A DNA stretch of 64,000 bases from Photorhabdus noenieputensis (GCF_018448935.1 NZ_RCWC01000016.1:1-64000), one strand, 5' to 3'; positions 17,380-27,550 are shown, counted from the stretch's first letter. The notes: generated from the sequence alone by a model not told the origin. A program made the numbers and translations.

Positions 17380-17882
17380 AAGATGCAAACAATCTCATTG
17401 TTTTTTTTAATGATTTGGATAATACATCGGAATTTATGTTGCTTGAGCCGGAAGAAAGAAAAACAAGTGTTGAAGAACAGACGAATATAATAAAAGGATT
17501 CGGAAAAGACAGGCAAATGTTAATATGCGAAGATAGCAAAAACATTGTTGGATTTATTGTTATATCTAGAGGGGTGTTCAATAGGAACAGGCATCTGGGT
17601 TCTATTGTTCTTGGAGTAAAAAAAGAATATAGAAATAAAGGCATAGCAAGAACCCTACTCAACAAAGCGCAAGATTGGTCACGGAAAAATGGAATTAGTA
17701 GACTTGAATTAACCGTTGCAATAAAAAACACATTGGCAATAAAGCTATATTTGTCATCAGGTTTTATTTTTTCTGGCATCAGAACTAGCTCACTATTTAT
17801 AAATGGTGAACTGATAGATGAATACTATATGACTAAAGGAATATCTGAAACAGTAATAGACAATGTGGCAAACAACCGGTGA
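17340..17882 (+). CDS. GNAT-family N-acetyltransferase
   Basis: A 180-residue acetyltransferase with the acetyl-CoA loop (VKKEYRNKGIARTLL, matching Q/R-x-x-G-x-G/A) and the C-terminal block ELTVAIKNTLAIKLYLSSGF usual in RimI-like enzymes. It starts within the exporter gene (ATG 17340; 17328 also possible) and is the last gene of the operon. Possible roles are acetylation of the product, for example the new N-terminus after leader removal, or self-protection; neither is shown. It is not a standard methanobactin gene. Confidence 0.75.
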   Translation: MEKKIFIFREVNVEDANNLIVFFNDLDNTSEFMLLEPEERKTSVEEQTNIIKGFGKDRQMLICEDSKNIVGFIVISRGVFNRNRHLGSIVLGVKKEYRNKGIARTLLNKAQDWSRKNGISRLELTVAIKNTLAIKLYLSSGFIFSGIRTSSLFINGELIDEYYMTKGISETVIDNVANNR

Positions 17883-18101
17883 TTAAGCTAAGATTTTTTG
17901 TGGAAGGAACGACATATGGGGAGTATGTGATGATTACGCTATTAAGCATAAAGAGAAAATTAGTCAGAATACGCGTCTTGCTGTGTTATCAATAAGGGAT
18001 TTAGGTGAAGAATTTCCGTGTAAATAGCATTTTTCAGATCGTCGGGGTACTCCTACATTAGATGAGAGTTAACAGAGTCTTGAAGCTGATTTCTAATCAA
18101 C
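17883..18101. other. Intergenic stretch after the methanobactin-type operon
   Basis: No gene is supported here. Short open frames contain fragments that look like decayed coding sequence (around 17900-18030), but none reads cleanly. Confidence 0.4.
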
Positions 18102-18169
18102 TCAGACCGTTGGCAAACCTCATTGAAAATAACGGGGTTTGTCAACGGTCTGAAAAGTGAACTACTTTA
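18102..18169. repeat. Long hairpin repeat, right copy (related to 12672-12740)
   Basis: An 18-bp stem (18102-18119 with 18135-18152, one mismatch) around a 15-nt loop, followed by AAAGTGAACTACTTTA, identical to 12672-12687. It could also work as a terminator for the upstream operon, although the run of T is poor. Together with the left copy it brackets the IS1182 remnant and the whole methanobactin-type operon. Confidence 0.65.
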
Positions 18170-18406
18170 TTATTCCAAAAATCATCGTTTTTATTCTGAT
18201 TAGCTCCTGACTGTAAATTAAATGGTTTTATTTATTTCACACTTTAATAAATCTGGAAATCTAAACGTCTATACTTCTTCACATCTAAAATAAAACTAAT
18301 ATATTCCTTTTGGCTATATATGGTTGCTATTCATTCTTTCAAACAAATACATATACAGAGTTATCCTCCATAACTATCTGAATACAACGGATTATCTGGA
18401 TATGAT

Positions 18407-19774
18407 ATGACCACATCACGCTCTGTTCTCGATATGATTGGCAATACCCCATTGCTGGAGTTAACGCATCTGAATACCGGTCAATGTCAATTATTTATTA
18501 AGCTGGAAAATCAAAATCCCGGTGGCTCTATTAAAGATCGCGTCGCTCTTTCCATGATCGAGCAGGCGGAAGAACAGGGATTACTTCAACCTGGTGGGAC
18601 AATTATCGAAGCCACGGCTGGCAATACCGGCATTGGATTGGCACTGGTTGCCGCCTTGAAAGGCTATAAATTGATTCTGGTCGTTCCAGATAAGATGAGC
18701 CGGGAGAAGGTGTTTCATCTGCGTGCACTGGGCACCGATGTACGTCTTACCCGTTCTGATGTCAGCAAAGGCCATCCAGAGTATTATCAAGATTATGCCC
18801 TGCGTCTGGCGCAAGAGATCCCCGGTGCTTTTTATATCGATCAGTTCAACAATCCAGCTAACTCAGCAGCGCACACTACCACTACCGGACCGGAAATCTG
18901 GCAGCAAATGGACCACAATGTCGATGCAGTGGTGATTGGTGTCGGGTCTGGCGGTACACTTGGCGGTTTGAGCCGCTATTTCGCTCAAGTTTCGCCGGAA
19001 ACTGAGTTTGTTCTGGCCGATCCAAATGGTTCTATTTTGGTGGACTATATCGAACGCGGCAAATATGGTGAAGCCGGGAGCTGGCAGGTAGAAGGCATCG
19101 GTGAAGATTTTGTCCCTCCTCTGGGCGATTTTAGTCGAGTGCACCATGCATATCGCGTCAGTGATGCAGAAGCTTTTTCCAATGCCCGTGATTTGTTGCT
19201 AAAGGAAGGTGTGCTGGCAGGCTCTTCCAGCGGTACTTTGCTCGCCGCCGCACTGCGCTACTGCCGTGCTCAAACCACCCCCAAACGTGTGGTTACGCTA
19301 GCATGTGACAGTGGAAACAAGTATCTGTCAAAAATGTTTAACGATTATTGGATGCTGGAGCAGGGATTCCAATCGCGTGTGCAACAGCACGATCTCAGCG
19401 ATTATATTACTTACCGCTATCAGGATGGCGCTACGGTTTTTATATCGCCAGAAGATACGTTGAAAACCGCTCATACCCGCATGCGCTTATATGAGATTTC
19501 GCAACTACCGGTACTGAAAGGAGAACAAGTAGTCGGCATTATCGATGAGTGGGATTTGATGCATTCCGTGCAGGCTGATCCACATAATTTTAGTCTGCCC
19601 GTTAGCCACGCTATGACTCATCAGGTGAAAACGTTAGATAAGAACGCTTCTTTGCAACAATTGATGGCAACTTTCGACGCCGGACATGTGGCGCTGATCG
19701 TCGATAATGGCCGCTTTCTTGGGCTGGTAACTCGCACAGATGTGCTGAACGCCTGGCGTCAGCAACTTAATTGA
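18407..19774 (+). CDS. Cystathionine beta-synthase, PLP domain plus CBS pair
   Basis: A 455-residue fold-type II PLP enzyme. NPGGSIKDR near residue 38 holds the PLP lysine, TAGNTGIG the substrate loop, and GSGGT the phosphate loop. Two CBS domains (about 330-455) would bind an adenosyl-type effector. The length and CBS tail distinguish it from CysK/CysM. It condenses serine and homocysteine to cystathionine, step one of reverse transsulfuration. It is followed after 18 bp by the gamma-lyase gene, so the two form an operon making cysteine from methionine-derived homocysteine. Confidence 0.9.
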   Translation: MTTSRSVLDMIGNTPLLELTHLNTGQCQLFIKLENQNPGGSIKDRVALSMIEQAEEQGLLQPGGTIIEATAGNTGIGLALVAALKGYKLILVVPDKMSREKVFHLRALGTDVRLTRSDVSKGHPEYYQDYALRLAQEIPGAFYIDQFNNPANSAAHTTTTGPEIWQQMDHNVDAVVIGVGSGGTLGGLSRYFAQVSPETEFVLADPNGSILVDYIERGKYGEAGSWQVEGIGEDFVPPLGDFSRVHHAYRVSDAEAFSNARDLLLKEGVLAGSSSGTLLAAALRYCRAQTTPKRVVTLACDSGNKYLSKMFNDYWMLEQGFQSRVQQHDLSDYITYRYQDGATVFISPEDTLKTAHTRMRLYEISQLPVLKGEQVVGIIDEWDLMHSVQADPHNFSLPVSHAMTHQVKTLDKNASLQQLMATFDAGHVALIVDNGRFLGLVTRTDVLNAWRQQLN

Positions 19775-19792
19775 TTTTTTAGGAATGATTTT

Positions 19793-20947
19793 ATGACCAA
19801 GTTTGATACTAAAACTGTTCACGCTGGCTATACACCGGATCACACTGGCGCAATAATGCCGGCAATTTATGCAACATCGACTTACGCCCAATCAGCCCCC
19901 GGCCAGCACACTGGTTATGAATATTCCCGCAGTGGCAATCCGACTCGTGATGCTCTGGAAAGCGCGATAGCCGAACTGGAAAACGGTAGCCGAGGTTACG
20001 CTTTTAGTTCAGGGCTGGCTGCCAGTTCTACGGTGCTAGAACTTTTGGATAAGGATAGCCATGTGGTGGCCGTCGATGATTTGTACGGCGGCACCTATCG
20101 GCTACTCGAAAGAGTACGTAGCCGCACTGCCGGTTTGCGTGTCACTTACGTGGAAGCCAATGATATTACCGGCCTTGAAGCAGCTATTCGTCCCGACACA
20201 AAAATGATTTGGGTGGAGACACCCACCAATCCGTTACTGAAACTGGCTGATCTGTCTGCTATCGCACAAATAGCGCAACGCCACGGTATTATTAGTGTGG
20301 CGGATAACACTTTCGCTTCACCGTATCTCCAGCGCCCACTTGATTTGGGATTTGATATCGTCGTGCACTCCGCCACTAAATATTTAAACGGTCATTCTGA
20401 TGTGATCGCAGGGCTGGCAGTTGTCGGAAAAGATGCAGAATTGGCAGAAAAACTTGGTTTCCTGCAAAACTCTGTCGGCGGCGTGCTCGATCCATTTAGT
20501 AGTTTCCTGGTACTGCGCGGAATACGGACACTTGCGCTGCGTATGCAACGCCACATTGACAGCGCATCAAAGATCGCACACTGGCTGGAACAACAGCCTC
20601 AGATCGAGACCGTCTTCTATCCCGGCCTCGCTTCCCATCCACAGCATGAACTGGCGAAACGTCAAATGAAGGGCTTTGGTGGTATGATTTCTGTTCACTT
20701 AAAAGGTGATGATGATTATGCCCGCCGGTTAATTCAAGAGCTAAAGCTATTTACATTGGCAGAAAGTCTGGGTGGAGTGGAAAGTCTGATCGGCCAACCA
20801 TTCAGTATGACTCACGCCTCTATTCCATTGGAAAAACGCCTTGCTTCTGGGATCACACCACAGTTGGTACGTATTTCTGTGGGTATAGAGGATGCCGAGG
20901 ATCTCATCGCCGATTTGGCTCAGGCGTTGGAAAAAGCCGCTCAATAA
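19793..20947 (+). CDS. Cystathionine gamma-lyase / gamma-synthase family enzyme
   Basis: A 384-residue Cys/Met-metabolism PLP enzyme: YEYSRSGNPTRDALE near the N-terminus, DDLYGGTYRL (PLP-binding Tyr region), SVADNTFASPYLQ with the PLP-contacting Asp, and SATKYLNGHSDV with the PLP lysine at about residue 198. Pairing with cystathionine beta-synthase favours gamma-lyase activity (cystathionine to cysteine, 2-oxobutyrate and ammonia) over MetB synthase activity, though sequence alone does not separate them. Ribosome site AGGA lies upstream of ATG 19793. Confidence 0.85.
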   Translation: MTKFDTKTVHAGYTPDHTGAIMPAIYATSTYAQSAPGQHTGYEYSRSGNPTRDALESAIAELENGSRGYAFSSGLAASSTVLELLDKDSHVVAVDDLYGGTYRLLERVRSRTAGLRVTYVEANDITGLEAAIRPDTKMIWVETPTNPLLKLADLSAIAQIAQRHGIISVADNTFASPYLQRPLDLGFDIVVHSATKYLNGHSDVIAGLAVVGKDAELAEKLGFLQNSVGGVLDPFSSFLVLRGIRTLALRMQRHIDSASKIAHWLEQQPQIETVFYPGLASHPQHELAKRQMKGFGGMISVHLKGDDDYARRLIQELKLFTLAESLGGVESLIGQPFSMTHASIPLEKRLASGITPQLVRISVGIEDAEDLIADLAQALEKAAQ

Positions 20948-20954
20948 AAGAGCA

Positions 20955-20985
20955 ATGCCAGCCAATTTTCTCAACCGGCTGGCAT
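20955..20985. terminator. Bidirectional terminator between transsulfuration and deo genes
   Basis: ATGCCAGCC and GGCTGGCAT pair perfectly around a 13-nt loop, between the convergent gamma-lyase gene and deoD. T-rich sequence flanks it on both strands. Confidence 0.7.
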
Positions 20986-21038
20986 TTAAATAAAAAGCGG
21001 TTCTTTTTATGCAATTAAAAGCAAATGTAGAACCAGAA

Positions 21039-21755
21039 TTATTTATCACCCAACAGAACAGATTCCAGGGCGATTTCAATCATTTCATTGAAAGTTGTCT
21101 GGCGTTCCTCGGCGGTCAATTTTTCATGAGTACGGATGTGGTCAGAAACGGTACAGATAGTCAGTGCTTTGGCACCATATTCAGCCGCAACACCGTAAAA
21201 ACCCGCTGCTTCCATTTCTACACCCAGAATGCCATATTGTTCCATTACATCGAACAGTTGTGGATCAGGTGTATAGAACAGCTCAACCGAGAAGATGTTA
21301 CCTACACGTACATTGATGTTTTTTGCTTTAGCCGCATCAACCGCGTTACGGACCAGATCGAAATCAGCAATCGCCGCAAAATCGTGATCTTTAAAACGTA
21401 TACGGTTAACTTTGGAATCAGTACATGCCCCCATGCCAATAATCACATCACGCAATTGAACATCTTGACGTACTGAACCACAGGAACCGACACGGATAAG
21501 GACTTTAGCACCGAAATCGGTGATTAGCTCTTTCGCATAGATAGAACAGGATGGGATACCCATACCATGCCCCATCACAGAAATTGGGCGGCCTTTATAA
21601 GTACCGGTAAACCCCAACATACCGCGTACGTCGTTTACCTGCCGCACATTTTCCAGAAAAGTTTCAGCAATATATTTCGCACGTAATGGATCGCCAGGCA
21701 TCAGAACAACGTCTGCAAAATCACCCATCTCAGCATTAATATGAGGCGTGGCCAT
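21039..21755 (-). CDS. deoD: Purine nucleoside phosphorylase
   Basis: A 238-residue low-molecular-mass hexameric PNP, full length and nearly E. coli-like (starts [38 protein letters not shown] phosphate loop; [10 protein letters not shown] ribose site; TVSDHI with the catalytic Asp). It splits purine (deoxy)nucleosides to base and (deoxy)ribose-1-phosphate in the cytosol. It is the last gene of the deoC-deoA-deoB-deoD operon. Confidence 0.97.
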   Translation of the reverse strand: MATPHINAEMGDFADVVLMPGDPLRAKYIAETFLENVRQVNDVRGMLGFTGTYKGRPISVMGHGMGIPSCSIYAKELITDFGAKVLIRVGSCGSVRQDVQLRDVIIGMGACTDSKVNRIRFKDHDFAAIADFDLVRNAVDAAKAKNINVRVGNIFSVELFYTPDPQLFDVMEQYGILGVEMEAAGFYGVAAEYGAKALTICTVSDHIRTHEKLTAEERQTTFNEMIEIALESVLLGDK

Positions 21756-21831
21756 AATTAAATTCCTTATTTTTTTATTTAATGGTTATTTTAGTCATAC
21801 ATGGCTGCTCGAAAGCAGCCAGTCAGTAGGT

Positions 21832-23055
21832 TCAGAGCATTGATTTGCCATATTCCATTGGTGACAGTGCAAAATATTTAGCGACTGTCTGTCCAATATC
21901 AGCAAAAGTTTCGCGGTGCCCCAATGAACCAGGTTGTACTTTTGGTCCATAGATCAGCACCGGAATGTGCTCACGAGTATGATCAGTACCAGCCCACGTT
22001 GGATCACAACCGTGGTCGGCAGTCAGGATTAAAATGTCATCATCTTTCACCCGTTTCAGCATTTCAGGCAGACGGCGGTCAAACAGTTCCAATGCCGCCG
22101 CATAACCCGGAACATCACGACGATGACCATAAGAAGAGTCGAAATCGACAAAGTTAGTAAATACGATGGTGTTGTCACCCGCTTTTTCCATTTCCACCAG
22201 CGTTGCATCAAACAGTGCATCAATGCCAGTCGCTTTTACTTTTTGCGTAATGCCGACATTCGCATAGATGTCGGCAATTTTACCGATAGAAACGACTTCA
22301 CCATTTTTCTCATCGACTAATTTTTTCAGCACGGTAGGAGCAGGTGGCTCTACAGCTAAGTCGTGACGATTACCGGTACGCTGGAAGTTACCCGCCTTGT
22401 CTCCAACAAATGGGCGCGCAATCACCCGACCGATATTGTAACCACCATCAGTCAGTTCTTCACGGGCGATTTCGCACAGCTCGTACAGACGATCTAAACC
22501 AAAAGTCTCTTCGTGACAAGCAATCTGGAATACCGAGTCAGCAGAGGTATAGAAAATCGGTTTACCCGTTTTCATATGCTCTTCACCCAGTTTATCCAGA
22601 ATAACCGTGCCAGAAGAGTGGCAGTTACCGAGATAACCTGGCAGATTTGCGCGTTCTACCAGTTTATCCAACAATGCCTGCGGAAAGCTGTTTTGTTCAT
22701 CTTTGAAGTAACCCCAGTCAAACAGCACCGGGACACCGGCAATTTCCCAGTGACCTGACGGTGTATCTTTACCAGAAGAGAGTTCACTGGCGTAAGCGTA
22801 AGCACCAATAATGTCCGCGTCTTTATCCAAGCCTACAGGGAAAGTTCCACAGGATTCCTCAGTCGCTTTCCCCAAACCTAAACGGCTTAAGTTCGGCAAA
22901 TACAGAGGCCCTTTGCGACCGACATCAGCATCACCACGAGCACACGCTTCTGCAATGTGCCCCAAGGTGTTAGATCCTTTATCACCAAATTTTTCGGCAT
23001 CTTCACTGGCTCCAATGCCAAAAGAATCCAATACCATGATGAATGTTCGTTTCAT
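21832..23055 (-). CDS. deoB: Phosphopentomutase
   Basis: A 407-residue alkaline-phosphatase-superfamily mutase converting (deoxy)ribose-1-phosphate to the 5-phosphate. Metal motifs are visible: [14 protein letters not shown] at the N-terminus, [11 protein letters not shown] with the phosphorylated Thr, and [21 protein letters not shown] at the C-terminal metal site. Full length. It is separated from deoA by an ERIC element rather than the usual short spacer. Confidence 0.97.
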   Translation of the reverse strand: MKRTFIMVLDSFGIGASEDAEKFGDKGSNTLGHIAEACARGDADVGRKGPLYLPNLSRLGLGKATEESCGTFPVGLDKDADIIGAYAYASELSSGKDTPSGHWEIAGVPVLFDWGYFKDEQNSFPQALLDKLVERANLPGYLGNCHSSGTVILDKLGEEHMKTGKPIFYTSADSVFQIACHEETFGLDRLYELCEIAREELTDGGYNIGRVIARPFVGDKAGNFQRTGNRHDLAVEPPAPTVLKKLVDEKNGEVVSIGKIADIYANVGITQKVKATGIDALFDATLVEMEKAGDNTIVFTNFVDFDSSYGHRRDVPGYAAALELFDRRLPEMLKRVKDDDILILTADHGCDPTWAGTDHTREHIPVLIYGPKVQPGSLGHRETFADIGQTVAKYFALSPMEYGKSML

Positions 23056-23081
23056 AAATTTTCTCCTGCGTCAAATCACGC

Positions 23082-23208
23082 TATACCCGTTATCTTTCAA
23101 GTTGCTTCTTTGTTGGCTGCATTCGCTCACCCCGATCACATAGTTCGCTATGCTCCCGGGGAGCCACTCCCTTGCCGTCGTGATACATCTTGAAATCCAT
23201 AGGGTATA
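23082..23208. repeat. ERIC (127-bp intergenic repeat), copy 1
   Basis: A 127-bp element bounded by TATA on both sides, starting TATACCCGTTATCTTTCAAG and ending TGAAATCCATAGGGTATA. It contains the central GCTCCCGGGG palindrome region of enterobacterial ERIC/IRU repeats. Other copies in the window are at 47975-48101 (opposite orientation) and 63904-64000 (cut by the edge). It sits between deoA and deoB, so it is transcribed as part of the deo messenger. Confidence 0.85.
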
Positions 23209-23251
23209 ACCATGCGAAAATGTCACCATTATCTAATAATAAGTAGGGTTA

Positions 23252-24574
23252 TTATTCGCCAATTCGGCGATAAACCATCGGTGTGGCTGGTTTGGCTTCT
23301 GTACCCAGAACGATAGCGTTACGTACTGCCTTTGCCGCTTCCTGCCATTCATTCTCATTGTTGGCATGAATAATAGCTAAGGGTGTACCGACATTAACTT
23401 CTGAACCCAGAGCAACGATATTGCTCAGCCCAACACTATAATCAATGCGATCTGTTGCCTTACGACGCCCTCCACCAAGGGAAACGACAGACATGCCTAA
23501 AGCACGGGTATCCATATGCGCAATAAATCCATGCTGTTCAGCCAATACGGGTTTGCTAAAAACTGCGGTTGGCAAGTAACTGTCATAACGCTCAACGAAA
23601 TCCGTCGGGCCTTGTTGGGCTGCGACCATGCGACCAAAGATTTCGGCTGCTTTACCGTTATCTAAGACAGACTGGAGTTTATTGCGTGCGTCTTCACGGT
23701 CTGTTGCCAAATGGCCGGATACCAACATTTCAACACCCAGTGCGATTGTCACTTCGAGTAAACGTGGATTACGATTTTCCCCCGTCAGAAAGCGAACAGC
23801 TTCACGAACTTCAAGCGCATTACCCGCGCTGGATGCCAGAACCTGATTCATATCCGTCAACAACGCGGTCGTTTTACAACCTGCTCCATTAGCCACGCTA
23901 ACAATTGATTCCGCCAGTTGCTGTGACGCTTCATACGTTGACATAAACGCACCAGAACCCACTTTGACATCCATTACCAATGCATCCAGCCCCTCAGCCA
24001 GTTTTTTGCCAAGGATAGAAGCGGTGATCAAAGGAATAGAATCCACCGTCGCGGTAATATCGCGAGTTGCATAGAAGCGTTTGTCTGCCGGGGCCAGCGA
24101 ATCGGTCTGACCAATAATCGCCACACCAACATCCTGAATAATGTCACGGAAACGCCGCTCATCAGGAAAAATATCAAACCCCGGAATCGCCTCCAGCTTG
24201 TCCAGCGTCCCCCCGGTATGACCTAAACCACGGCCGGAAATCATTGGAACATAACCGCCGCAGGCCGCCACCATCGGGCCAAGCATCAGGGAGGTCACAT
24301 CACCAACCCCACCGGTTGAGTGTTTATCCACAATCGGGCCATTCAGATTCAGGCTTTGCCAGTTCAATACGGTACCGGAGTCACGCATAGCCAACGTCAG
24401 AGCAACACGTTCTTCCATCACCATATCCTGGAAGTGGATAGCCATCGCCAGCGCAGCAATTTGTCCTTCGGAAACGGTATTGTCACGCACGCCATTAATG
24501 AAGAAACGGATCTCTTCTTCACTCAGTGGATACCCATCACGTTTTTTACGGATAATTTCCTGTGCCAGAAACAA
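23252..24574 (-). CDS. deoA: Thymidine phosphorylase
   Basis: A 440-residue type II pyrimidine nucleoside phosphorylase, full length. The glycine-rich phosphate loop [14 protein letters not shown] and the [21 protein letters not shown] region are clear. It cleaves thymidine and deoxyuridine to base and deoxyribose-1-phosphate. It lies 73 bp downstream of deoC on the same strand. Confidence 0.97.
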   Translation of the reverse strand: MFLAQEIIRKKRDGYPLSEEEIRFFINGVRDNTVSEGQIAALAMAIHFQDMVMEERVALTLAMRDSGTVLNWQSLNLNGPIVDKHSTGGVGDVTSLMLGPMVAACGGYVPMISGRGLGHTGGTLDKLEAIPGFDIFPDERRFRDIIQDVGVAIIGQTDSLAPADKRFYATRDITATVDSIPLITASILGKKLAEGLDALVMDVKVGSGAFMSTYEASQQLAESIVSVANGAGCKTTALLTDMNQVLASSAGNALEVREAVRFLTGENRNPRLLEVTIALGVEMLVSGHLATDREDARNKLQSVLDNGKAAEIFGRMVAAQQGPTDFVERYDSYLPTAVFSKPVLAEQHGFIAHMDTRALGMSVVSLGGGRRKATDRIDYSVGLSNIVALGSEVNVGTPLAIIHANNENEWQEAAKAVRNAIVLGTEAKPATPMVYRRIGE

Positions 24575-24647
24575 AGCATTCTCCTAATCATGATTAAAAT
24601 CGGGAAAAATTCGACAGTTATACAGTAACTGATACAGTGCTCAATTC

Positions 24648-25427
24648 TCAGTAATTGCTGCTTTGCTCTTGATTCTGATGCCCCAGAGTGGTTAGCAAAC
24701 TGCCCAACAAGCTGGAAGCCCCAAAACGAAAATGACGGGCATCGGCCCATTTGTCACCCATGATATGACCAGCTAATGCCAGATATTGGGCAGCCTCTTC
24801 AGCGGTACGCACGCCACCAGCCGGTTTGAAGCCAACCGTTTCACCCACGCCCATCTCATGAATCACCTTCATCATGATTTCAGCACTTGCCAGTGTGGCG
24901 TTAACCGGCACTTTACCTGTAGACGTTTTGATAAAATCAGCACCCGCGTTAATTGAAATTTCAGATGCTTTACGGATCAGAGAGGCTTCTTTCAGTTCAC
25001 CGCTTTCAATAATAACTTTTAGCAGCACACCCGCTTCCGCGCAGGCAGCTTTACACGCTTTTACCATGTCAAAACCGACTTGTTCATTACCGGCCATCAA
25101 TGCACGGTATGGGAAAACCACATCGACCTCATCAGCGCCATAAGCGATAGCAGCACGAGTTTCGGCTAAAGCGATATCAATATCGTCATTACCATGTGGG
25201 AAGTTTGTTACTGTTGCAATACGGATTTCAGGCGTGCCCTGTTCACGTAATACCTTACGTGCCAAAGGAATAAAACGAGGGTAGATACAGATAGCCGCAG
25301 TATTACCCACCGGGCTTTTCGCCTGATGGCAAAGCGCCGTCACTTTTTCATCGGTATCATTATCATTGAGTGTCGTTAAATCCATCAAACTTAGCGCACG
25401 CTGCGCTGCTGCGGTTAAATCGGTCAT
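24648..25427 (-). CDS. deoC: Deoxyribose-phosphate aldolase
   Basis: A 259-residue class I aldolase, first gene of the deo operon. The Schiff-base lysine is in FIKTSTGKV, the second lysine in [11 protein letters not shown], and the proton-relay Asp in [13 protein letters not shown]. It splits deoxyribose-5-phosphate to acetaldehyde and glyceraldehyde-3-phosphate. The start at 25427 ([10 protein letters not shown]) is chosen over an upstream codon because GGAGAG precedes it and it matches the E. coli length. Confidence 0.96.
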   Translation of the reverse strand: MTDLTAAAQRALSLMDLTTLNDNDTDEKVTALCHQAKSPVGNTAAICIYPRFIPLARKVLREQGTPEIRIATVTNFPHGNDDIDIALAETRAAIAYGADEVDVVFPYRALMAGNEQVGFDMVKACKAACAEAGVLLKVIIESGELKEASLIRKASEISINAGADFIKTSTGKVPVNATLASAEIMMKVIHEMGVGETVGFKPAGGVRTAEEAAQYLALAGHIMGDKWADARHFRFGASSLLGSLLTTLGHQNQEQSSNY

Positions 25428-25439
25428 AAAACTCTCCAA

Positions 25440-25720
25440 CGTTATTATCGCGGCTAGCTTCTGCTAGAGCCACACATGCTGTTAAACGATTGTTTGTTGG
25501 CGAGCGGACTTGTTCCCTAAAGATGTCGCGATAATATGCCTACCACGACGATTGAATTCCTTTTCACCGCACTATGCTCTCTTCGGCTTATGGTCCTTAA
25601 TGCGAGCCTCGCCTTGATCCTTGAAATTTGGCATATCTTATATTTGAACATTTCAACGTTCAAAAAATTGTGCTAACAATCACACTAACTACATGTAATT
25701 TGCAAGATAATAATTTCAAA
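25440..25720. promoter_or_regulatory. Leader/promoter region of deoC
   Basis: About 280 bp with no gene, between deoC and the CRP site. AT-rich stretches suitable for promoters lie around 25620-25700. By analogy with E. coli, DeoR and CytR control would be expected, but I cannot point to clear operators by eye. Confidence 0.4.
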
Positions 25721-25736
25721 TGTGATTTTTATCACA
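25721..25736. promoter_or_regulatory. CRP site upstream of the deo operon
   Basis: TGTGATTTTTATCACA is a perfect TGTGA-N6-TCACA palindrome about 295 bp upstream of deoC. CRP activation with CytR antirepression is the known deo regulation in enterobacteria; that this site serves deoC is inferred from direction. Confidence 0.7.
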
Positions 25737-25892
25737 TAAAACTATATTTATCATGGGATTTACCGGCAAATCCAACTTACTTATCATCAAATAATACACG
25801 ACAAAAAATATAACTCACGTCTAATAAACAAAGAGTATGAAGGCGCGGCTTTTTCATCACGAATTAAAGATAAACCGGTAGGAAAATAGATT

Positions 25893-25915
25893 GCAGGCGG
25901 GATTATCCCACCTGC
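25893..25915 (-). terminator. Terminator after the nucleoside transporter gene
   Basis: A hairpin of ten or more pairs (GCAGGcGGGAT / ATCCCaCCTGC) lies 15 bp past the minus-strand stop at 25930, followed by a weak T-rich tract. It separates the transporter gene from the deo promoter region. Confidence 0.6.
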
Positions 25916-25929
25916 CTATTTCAACAACG

Positions 25930-27207
25930 TTACAGAGCCAGGAAGAAGCCTGCGATAGTTGCACTCATTAAGTTAGATAATGTGCCCGCTATTATGGCTT
26001 TCATTCCCAAACGAGCAACATCTCCGCGGCGGCTCGGTGCCATACCGCCCAGACCACCTAGCAGGATAGCAACGGAAGAAAGGTTAGCGAAGCCACACAA
26101 TGCGAAGGAAATAATTGCTTTGGTGTGATCTGACAGCACCTGCAAACCAGCAGCCGCAACCACATCATCCGGTTTCAAATACTCACCGAAATTCATAAAG
26201 GCAACAAATTCGTTCACAACCAGTTTTTGACCGATGAAAGAACCCGCAACGGTTGCTTCATTCCACGGAACACCAATCAGGTAAGCAATCGGTGCACAAA
26301 TCCAACCCAACATCAGTTCAAGAGAAAGTTGTGGATATTTAAACAAACCACCGATACCACCGAGAATACCATTTAACAATGCAATCAGAGCCACAAACGC
26401 CAATAACATTGCACCGACGTTCAATGCCAATTGCATACCAGAAGCGGCACCAGAAGCGGCTGCATCAATAATGTTAGCAGGACGCTCCTCTTCAGCGACC
26501 AGTGACATCGCATCAACAGTATCGCGTGGCTTTTCAGTTTCAGGCACCATCAATTTCGCGAACAACAGGCCACCTGGTGCCGCCATAAAGGAAGCCGCAA
26601 TCAGATATTCCAAAGGAACACCCATTGATGCATAACCCGCCAGTACCGAACCCGCAACGGATGCCAGACCACCACACATTACCGCAAACAGTTCAGATTG
26701 AGTCATGGTCGCAATATAAGGGCGAACAACCAGTGGTGCCTCAGTTTGGCCCACGAAAATATTCGCTGTCGCAGACAAAGATTCTGTACGAGAAGTTCCG
26801 AGAATTTTTTGCAGACCACCACCCAATATTTTGATAACTAGCTGCATAACGCCAATGTAGTACAACACAGCAATCAATGAAGAGAAGAAAACAATAATAG
26901 GCAGTACACGCAGGGCGAAAACAAATCCCCCGCCACCAAACAGTTCAAACATTTTGGGGGAAACTAATCCACCAAAAATAAAATCCATTCCTTTCTGACC
27001 ATACTGGATAACACTGGAAACTCCCTCAGACATCCCTATTAATATCTTCTTACCTGCGGGAACATAAAGTACGAAAGCACCGATAGCGACCTGAATCAAA
27101 AAGGCACCAAGAACAGTACGAAGTTTAATAGCACGATAATTACTGGAAAAGAGTACTGCGATCAAGATCAGCACTGCCATCCCGACCAGGCTCATAAGGA
27201 GTTGCAT
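25930..27207 (-). CDS. NupC/CNT-family concentrative nucleoside transporter
   Basis: A 425-residue inner-membrane protein with the CNT family layout: repeated re-entrant/helix blocks with [15 protein letters not shown] and [17 protein letters not shown] (the two G-Q-x-E/N-x-P/F nucleoside/cation motifs), and the C-terminal [20 protein letters not shown]. It imports nucleosides with H+ or Na+. It most resembles the NupX/PsuT branch rather than E. coli NupC by eye, so no symbol is given. Position ahead of deoCABD and its own CRP site fit coordinated nucleoside use. Confidence 0.9.
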   Translation of the reverse strand: MQLLMSLVGMAVLILIAVLFSSNYRAIKLRTVLGAFLIQVAIGAFVLYVPAGKKILIGMSEGVSSVIQYGQKGMDFIFGGLVSPKMFELFGGGGFVFALRVLPIIVFFSSLIAVLYYIGVMQLVIKILGGGLQKILGTSRTESLSATANIFVGQTEAPLVVRPYIATMTQSELFAVMCGGLASVAGSVLAGYASMGVPLEYLIAASFMAAPGGLLFAKLMVPETEKPRDTVDAMSLVAEEERPANIIDAAASGAASGMQLALNVGAMLLAFVALIALLNGILGGIGGLFKYPQLSLELMLGWICAPIAYLIGVPWNEATVAGSFIGQKLVVNEFVAFMNFGEYLKPDDVVAAAGLQVLSDHTKAIISFALCGFANLSSVAILLGGLGGMAPSRRGDVARLGMKAIIAGTLSNLMSATIAGFFLAL

Positions 27208-27366
27208 TGGAAGAATCCCTGTTCACTTAATAATAAATTAAATATGCCAGTTGAACGTAAATCATTCACTGACGATGAGTCGGCGCTGATTATACTCAGT
27301 CATCAGAATGAACAAGCTATTGACATCACAAATATCTACTGAAAAAAGCGATAAAAAAATGATAAA

Positions 27367-27382
27367 TGTGATGCAAATCACA
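27367..27382. promoter_or_regulatory. CRP site upstream of the nucleoside transporter
   Basis: TGTGATGCAAATCACA is a perfect CRP palindrome, 160 bp upstream of the transporter start codon on the minus strand. It suggests cAMP-dependent expression, as for the deo genes. Confidence 0.7.
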
Positions 27383-27485
27383 CAAATTACAAAAATAATC
27401 TGCAATGAATAATCTAATCTAGGAATGGCAAAATAATCGACAATTAAGGAATAATTATCAGGTAAGCGTAATTAAAGGATAGGAA

Positions 27486-27520
27486 ACAGATAACAGAAGA
27501 CAGAAGACAGAAGACAGATA
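27486..27520. repeat. Five tandem 7-bp units
   Basis: ACAGATA, three perfect ACAGAAG units and a second ACAGATA run without gaps, 30 bp before the HD-hydrolase start. A repeat of this size next to a start codon could vary in copy number by slippage and alter spacing. Confidence 0.8.
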
Positions 27521-27550
27521 ACATATTGTATCTTTGAGTAAGTGAAAATA

